DNA of 64,000 nucleotides from Letharia columbiana. Its lineage: Eukaryota > Ascomycota > Lecanoromycetes > Lecanorales > Parmeliaceae. This document shows positions 59,221 through 64,000 of the stretch, piece by piece; the first letter of the stretch is position 1, and every line of letters starts with the position of its first letter. The stretch covers positions 664,447 through 728,446 of the forward strand of contig NW_023501061.1 of the NCBI RefSeq assembly GCF_014066305.1, read 5' to 3'. The notes beneath the pieces were generated by a model, which saw nothing but the letters and a program-made list of their open reading frames with translations, made no database searches and was not told the DNA's origin. Position numbers and translations under genes: made by a program.

Positions 59221-59355
59221 ATAAGAATAATTCGACTATTACTAAGTTATAGATTAAAAGAATCGAGAATATCGCGCTTTATAGTCGATACGCTCTATTT
59301 AACTCTATAAGAGTCTACTATATCTTCGCTATAGACTATTAAGACGATTACGCCC
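59221..59355. repeat. Direct repeat copy 1 within RIP block
   Basis: Begins ATAAGAATAATTCGACTATT and aligns along about 135 bases with 59814-59951. Differences are mostly transitions. It may be an LTR or split direct repeat of the neighbouring element. Confidence 0.65.
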
Positions 59356-59813
59356 TAATAACTATTCCCTCTCTTAAGACCGCGTTCTCGCGGCTTTAAA
59401 AAGAATTAATTCGAGGGCTTTACTCTAATTAGCGATTCTTATAAAGTCGACTTAGAGCGTAATACGTTACTCTTACTCGATTATTCGAAACTTTTTATCT
59501 TAGAGATCTTTATAGAATATAAGATATATTATAAAAACTCTTTCGAAGTATATATCTCGATATATATATATCGAGATTCGATTATCGAATAAATTATTTA
59601 GTCTTACTTTAATAAAAGCTTTAGAGTATAAAATTATATTACTTCTAAAAGTCGATATTCGATAAATCTAGAACTTTTATTCTCTAGAAACTATTTTTTA
59701 CCTCGTATATAACGAGGTTAAACTCTCAAAATTAGAAAATTAGCGAATATATCTTATAGTAACTAGCCTTCCCGAGATTAGTTAAGTCTTAAAATTTCAA
59801 CGCGATATAGTTA

Positions 59814-59951
59814 TAAGAATAATTCGGCTATTACTAGATTATAAGATTAAAAGAATTAGAGATATCGCGCTTTATAGTCGATACGCTTTATTTAATTCTA
59901 TAAGAATCTATTATACTCTCGCTATAAACTATTAAAGCGATTACGTCTTAA
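59814..59951. repeat. Direct repeat copy 2 within RIP block
   Basis: Partner of 59221-59355 in the same orientation, about 593 bases away. Confidence 0.65.
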
Positions 59952-60057
59952 TATTCTTCTACTTTTAAAGATCTTTAAATAATATTTCGAGTATTATAGT
60001 AATATTAAAATAAGATTTACTTAATAGTAACTAATTAAAATCTTAATAGTATTATAG

Positions 60058-60150
60058 AAAAGCGTATCTTATCGTAAATCGTTACGCTAAAAGAGCGTAA
60101 ACCTCTATCTAAATAGTAAGAATCTTCTAAAGTATACTAAATCCGTAACA
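60058..60150 (-). repeat. LTR-like terminus, copy 1
   Basis: On the minus strand it begins TGTTACGGATTTAGTATACT; TGTTACGG is a common start of fungal Ty3/gypsy LTRs. It aligns with 60377-60469. Confidence 0.55.
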
Positions 60151-60376
60151 ATTACATAGTTCGAAAAATGGCGTATATTTCTATACGCTAGCCTATACTT
60201 ATATTATATTTAGAAACTTCTCGAGTATAACCTCGTAAGCTACTTATAATCTAGTGCGTAGCTAAAAAAGATATAAAAGTTATAAGTCTTTATTAAATTC
60301 GAGTATAGTTAAGTAATCTATTTAGACTATTCGAGTTATACTCGAAATCGAATCGATATTACTATTATTATTACGA

Positions 60377-60469
60377 AAAATATATCTTATCGTAAATCGT
60401 AATATTAAAAGAGCGTAAATCTCTATCTAAATAATAAGAATTCTCTAAAGTATACTAAATTCGTAATAA
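60377..60469 (-). repeat. LTR-like terminus, copy 2 (more RIP-mutated)
   Basis: Aligns with 60058-60150 with C to T and G to A changes; its start reads TATTACGA. It lies just beyond the Ty3/gypsy internal region and so may be that element's 3' LTR. Confidence 0.5.
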
Positions 60470-63400
60470 ATAGCTTATTTTAATATTATAGACGATAATT
60501 ATAAATAAGATATTAGCGAATATCTAATCGAGGTAATTCTTAAGTTATTTCTTTTAGTCGTCTTTCTTTAGTAAACTACGTCTTTTTAGTAAGAACTTAC
60601 TTAGCGAGATAAGTATATATAAAAATAACTCGACTATCGATTTAAGGCTTCTCGATATTAATTATAATTGAGAGGTAAAAGAGAATTTTATATCTAGCGA
60701 GATAATATTAATAAAGATTTTATTAATATAATTAATAATAGAATATAATTAGTTATATATATTATATATATATAAATAGCGATAACTCTAAGAGTTATAG
60801 AATTTATTATAATTAAATCGATTATAATAGAATAATTAAGAATTTTAGATATTTTAATAAAAAGATATAAAAGTAGTATTATAATATATCTAAGATAGAG
60901 TCTAGCTTAAGCGTAAATTATATAATAAATAAACTTTCGATTAAATAAGCGAGAGTCGCTATCTTAGAATTCGATTTTCTAAGTTTTTATCGAATATTTA
61001 TTAGAATCGATATAGATGTAATATTAATATAGATATATTAAATAAGATAACTAGATATTAAATAGCTATATAGATAAAAGATATTAGATAATAGTAGATA
61101 ACTTTATTAAGATACGCTAGACCTTAATAGACTATAGAATTAAATAATATATTAAGAGAGATATAGAATACGATCGTAATACTATCTCTCTTCTCTTATA
61201 GAATTATATTCTTATAATTAATAAGTAGAAGAGTAGTAAAAATAATATATATATACGCTCGCTTAAAAATTAATAAAATAATAAAGAACTTTTAATATTC
61301 GAGATTTTTAATATTACGATCTTCTTCGACGATAGTATAAATAGCGAGAGCTTATATCTTAATCTTCGCGTTAGCGTTATCGCTAGTTAGAGATATAATA
61401 AGTATAGAAGTTTTAATCTAAAAGAAATCGATATAATAATAAGCGAGTAGTAAATATAAGTATTTTAATAAATAATAGTAATTTTCGAGTTAATATTTTA
61501 GCGTAAAGAATATTAATAGAATAGTACGAGTTAATTAATTAAGAGATCTCGAATTAAACTAAGTCGTAGACGTTAAACTTTAATTTAATATTAAATTAAT
61601 TTAATATAAATTTTTCTATAATAAGTTATCTAGTCGATATTAATTATATTTAATAATAATAATAATAAGATTCGTATATAATCTAATATAGTTTTAAAAT
61701 ATATTAAGAATTATATTAATAAGAGGAGATAGCTTAATAAATTTAAAATAAGACTATTATAAAGTAATATAGATCTAAAAAATCGAATTATAAACGCGAA
61801 GAAAATAAAGTCGTTATAAAATATCGAACGATTTTAATTCGTTTAAAAACGCGATATTCGAGATATTATCGAGCTTAGTAAACTACTTATAAATATTACT
61901 TATAGAAATCGTTAATTATATCTTAACAATTTTCAAATTCGCTATTATTCGAGTTATATTATTTAAGATTCTTATTAAAACTCTCTTATTTTATTTAATA
62001 CTTAAAACGATTATTAATAAATTTAAAGGCGATAATCTTCTTTATTATCTATTCGATTCGGCTTTTAATAATAACGTACTTCGATAGAGGATTAATCTAT
62101 TTAGATAAGAAGTTTATTAATACGAGGCTTAAGAGATTAAGGTGAAATATATTATAAATCTTTATACTCACTAAAAGCTTTAAGCGATACGAGGTTTCTA
62201 TAAGATCTATTACTTTAAATAAGCTATACCTCTTATTATTTAGTTTTCGAGATAATCGATTTAAGATAATATTTTTACTACTAAGAAAGATTATATTATC
62301 TACTTTAAAAGTAATCTTCTAGCGTCGCTTATTAATCTAAATTATTATAGTCTTTTAAACGCGATTTATATTATTTCGAATATAATTAAGAATTTATTAT
62401 ATATATTTAATAATATCTTTTACTTAAATAACGTCGAGACGTTTATAAATAATATTATAGTCGATAATATCTAAGCTAAAACTTATTCGAAGATAAAAGC
62501 CCTTATTCGTAAAGAATAATAAGATACTTATCGCTACGAAAGTAATATTATTATTAGCGAACTCGATAATAGATAACTATCTAGATTAATCGTTCTATAT
62601 ATAATTATAGTATATTCGAAGATAGCGTTTCATATTCTAATTAGCCCATTTAATCTATTTATCGATTTCGGGGTAAAAGGCTATCGATAGCTTAGTCTTA
62701 ATTTTAAGTTATTTATAAAAGACTTTCTATATTATCGATATAAATTAAGGGCCTCTATTCGAAATTATTAATATCGATAAATTATATAAGCGAAAGATCT
62801 TCTTAAATAATATATTAATTATCTTTTCGATTATAATTTCTTTATCTATATTAAAATATATAACGTAGTATTATTTCTTAGTAAGTCGATCTATCGCTAT
62901 CTAGATAGCGTTATATTTATTAGATATAGATAAATTTATTACGAAGTCTATCGAGATATTCTATTATCGCTTTTAAGAAATTAATAGAGATTATAATAAG
63001 CTATATTCTTAATTACGAGGAATTTTAAATCTATAGTAGACGTAGTAGTTTCGAATATAGATAGTAACGATAGCTTTTATATCTTATTAATAATATTCTC
63101 GCTTAAGTAGCTTATAAATACGAGTTACGCCGAGATATTTATATAAGAATTAATTATATACTTCGCGAATAACGTCGATATATAAATCTTCTAATATCTA
63201 TAAGCGATTCTTATAATAAAATATTCTATTCTCTATAAAGCACTTATTAAGTATAACTCCGCGGAGTTTATTCTTATCTTTCGTAATCGTCTTTCGAATT
63301 TCATTATAAAACTTATTAATCTTATTTTTCTAGACTATTCTATAAAAGATAAAGTCGTTAATAATATAAATTTTAACGTTTTTATTATTAAGTTTTAAGT

Positions 63401-64000
63401 AATTAGACGTAAGTATTATCTAATATTATTACTTTAAGCGTTTATCCTCTAAACTATTCGACTTAGAATTAGCTATATATATAAGTATATTAGCTTTAAT
63501 ATTCTAAGGCCCTAGACGATAGATAATTTTAATATTAAATTTGAATAATATATTTAAATAGCGGGTTTAGTAACGATTTAAATTCCTTTCTTTAGTAAAG
63601 TATATTAAGCTCTTATAATTCGTAAAGATCTTAATAGAGATATTAATATATTTTAACTTAAGACGCTAGTATTCTAAATAGCGAATAATAGCTAGTAACT
63701 TCTTATTATAGATCTAATAGTTATACTTAGCTAAGATAAAGTTCTTATTATAGAAAGCTATTAAGTATAAGACTTCGTCGTTATTATACTAAGATAGAAT
63801 ACTATCGTTAATATAATTAGAGAAGTTTATTTCGAGTATAATATTTTTCGATCTATCGAAATAGCGTAAAATCAAAGCTCTTATAATAGCTATCTTTAGT
63901 AAATAAAAGGCTTTCTAATAAACCGATAATTAATCAAATATTACTTTCTTAACTATAAGTTTTACTATTAATTTCATAATCTTCGAGAAGTCTCTTATAA
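60470..64000 (-). mobile_element. RIP-degraded Ty3/gypsy retrotransposon, continuing past right edge
   Basis: Minus-strand reading, ignoring stops, gives the end of reverse transcriptase/RNase H near 63720-63990 (FIRDFSKIMK, then YFDRSKNIILE, then SQYNNDEVLYLIAFYN, as in the family's LSQ-DG-HPVAFYSKK region). The integrase zinc-finger region lies near 63050-63150 (VTRIYKLLKREYY, then YIRNYYVYYR where the family has C-x2-C). The order RT/RNase H then integrase is that of Ty3/gypsy. Protease and gag should lie right of base 64000. Too many stops remain for activity. Confidence 0.75.

Noticed and set aside
1..64000. CRISPR arrays, rRNA operons, bacterial-type operons or prophage
   Set aside because: No regularly spaced repeats, rRNA sequence, Shine-Dalgarno pattern or phage genes were seen; the gene structure is fungal.

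Overview
The window looks like nuclear DNA of a filamentous ascomycete (Pezizomycotina). Genes have many introns of about 45-100 bases with GT..AG ends. The families are typical of this group: a self-sufficient CYP505 P450, a PTH11/rhodopsin-type receptor-like membrane protein, a secreted GtaA-type glutaminase, a STAND-like N-terminal domain protein and several small secreted proteins. There are also long AT-rich blocks almost without CpA and TpG, the signature of repeat-induced point mutation (RIP).

Layout. About 1-4160 is a RIP-ruined block holding a minus-strand LINE-type retrotransposon; endonuclease and reverse transcriptase motifs can still be read. About 4200-56340 is a gene-bearing island of ordinary composition. 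About 56340-64000 is a second RIP block with a DIRS-like element, a Ty3/gypsy element that runs off the right edge, and repeated LTR-like pieces.

Inside the island, in order: secreted glutaminase GtaA-like gene with one in-frame stop (-); ankyrin/AAA+ (Clp/Hsp104-like) pseudogene (-); WD40 DCAF4-like gene (-); intact CYP505 P450-reductase fusion (+); secreted DUF7223-like protein with a Ser/Thr-rich tail (+); CorA-like Mg transporter (+); secreted Pro/Ser-rich repeat protein (-); FAD monooxygenase (-) divergent from a DHA1-type MFS transporter (+); PTH11-like membrane protein (+); STAND-N/ubiquitin-like domain gene with several lesions (+); secreted Cys-rich protein with a Kp4/SMK-like C-terminus (-); IMPACT/YIH1-like gene (+); secreted class 3 lipase (-); TesB-like acyl-CoA thioesterase (+); PHS-family phosphate-type transporter (-); a gene-poor stretch of about 4.4 kb; a head-to-head pair of paralogous small secreted proteins (- and +); and a last secreted protein beside the right RIP block (-).

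How it fits together. This is an accessory, secretion-rich compartment between two transposon graveyards. Seven genes encode probable secreted proteins. Intact oxidative and transport genes (CYP505, FAD monooxygenase, MFS, lipase, thioesterase) would suit fatty-acid or xenobiotic handling, but nothing shows they form one pathway; only the monooxygenase/MFS pair shares a promoter region. At least three genes carry inactivating lesions. The strongest candidates for new biology are the divergent small-secreted-protein pair, the Kp4-like fusion, and the P/S-rich and DUF7223-like surface proteins. Exon coordinates were read by hand: splice sites were chosen so that phases agree and family motifs join, and total lengths were checked to be multiples of three where stated.
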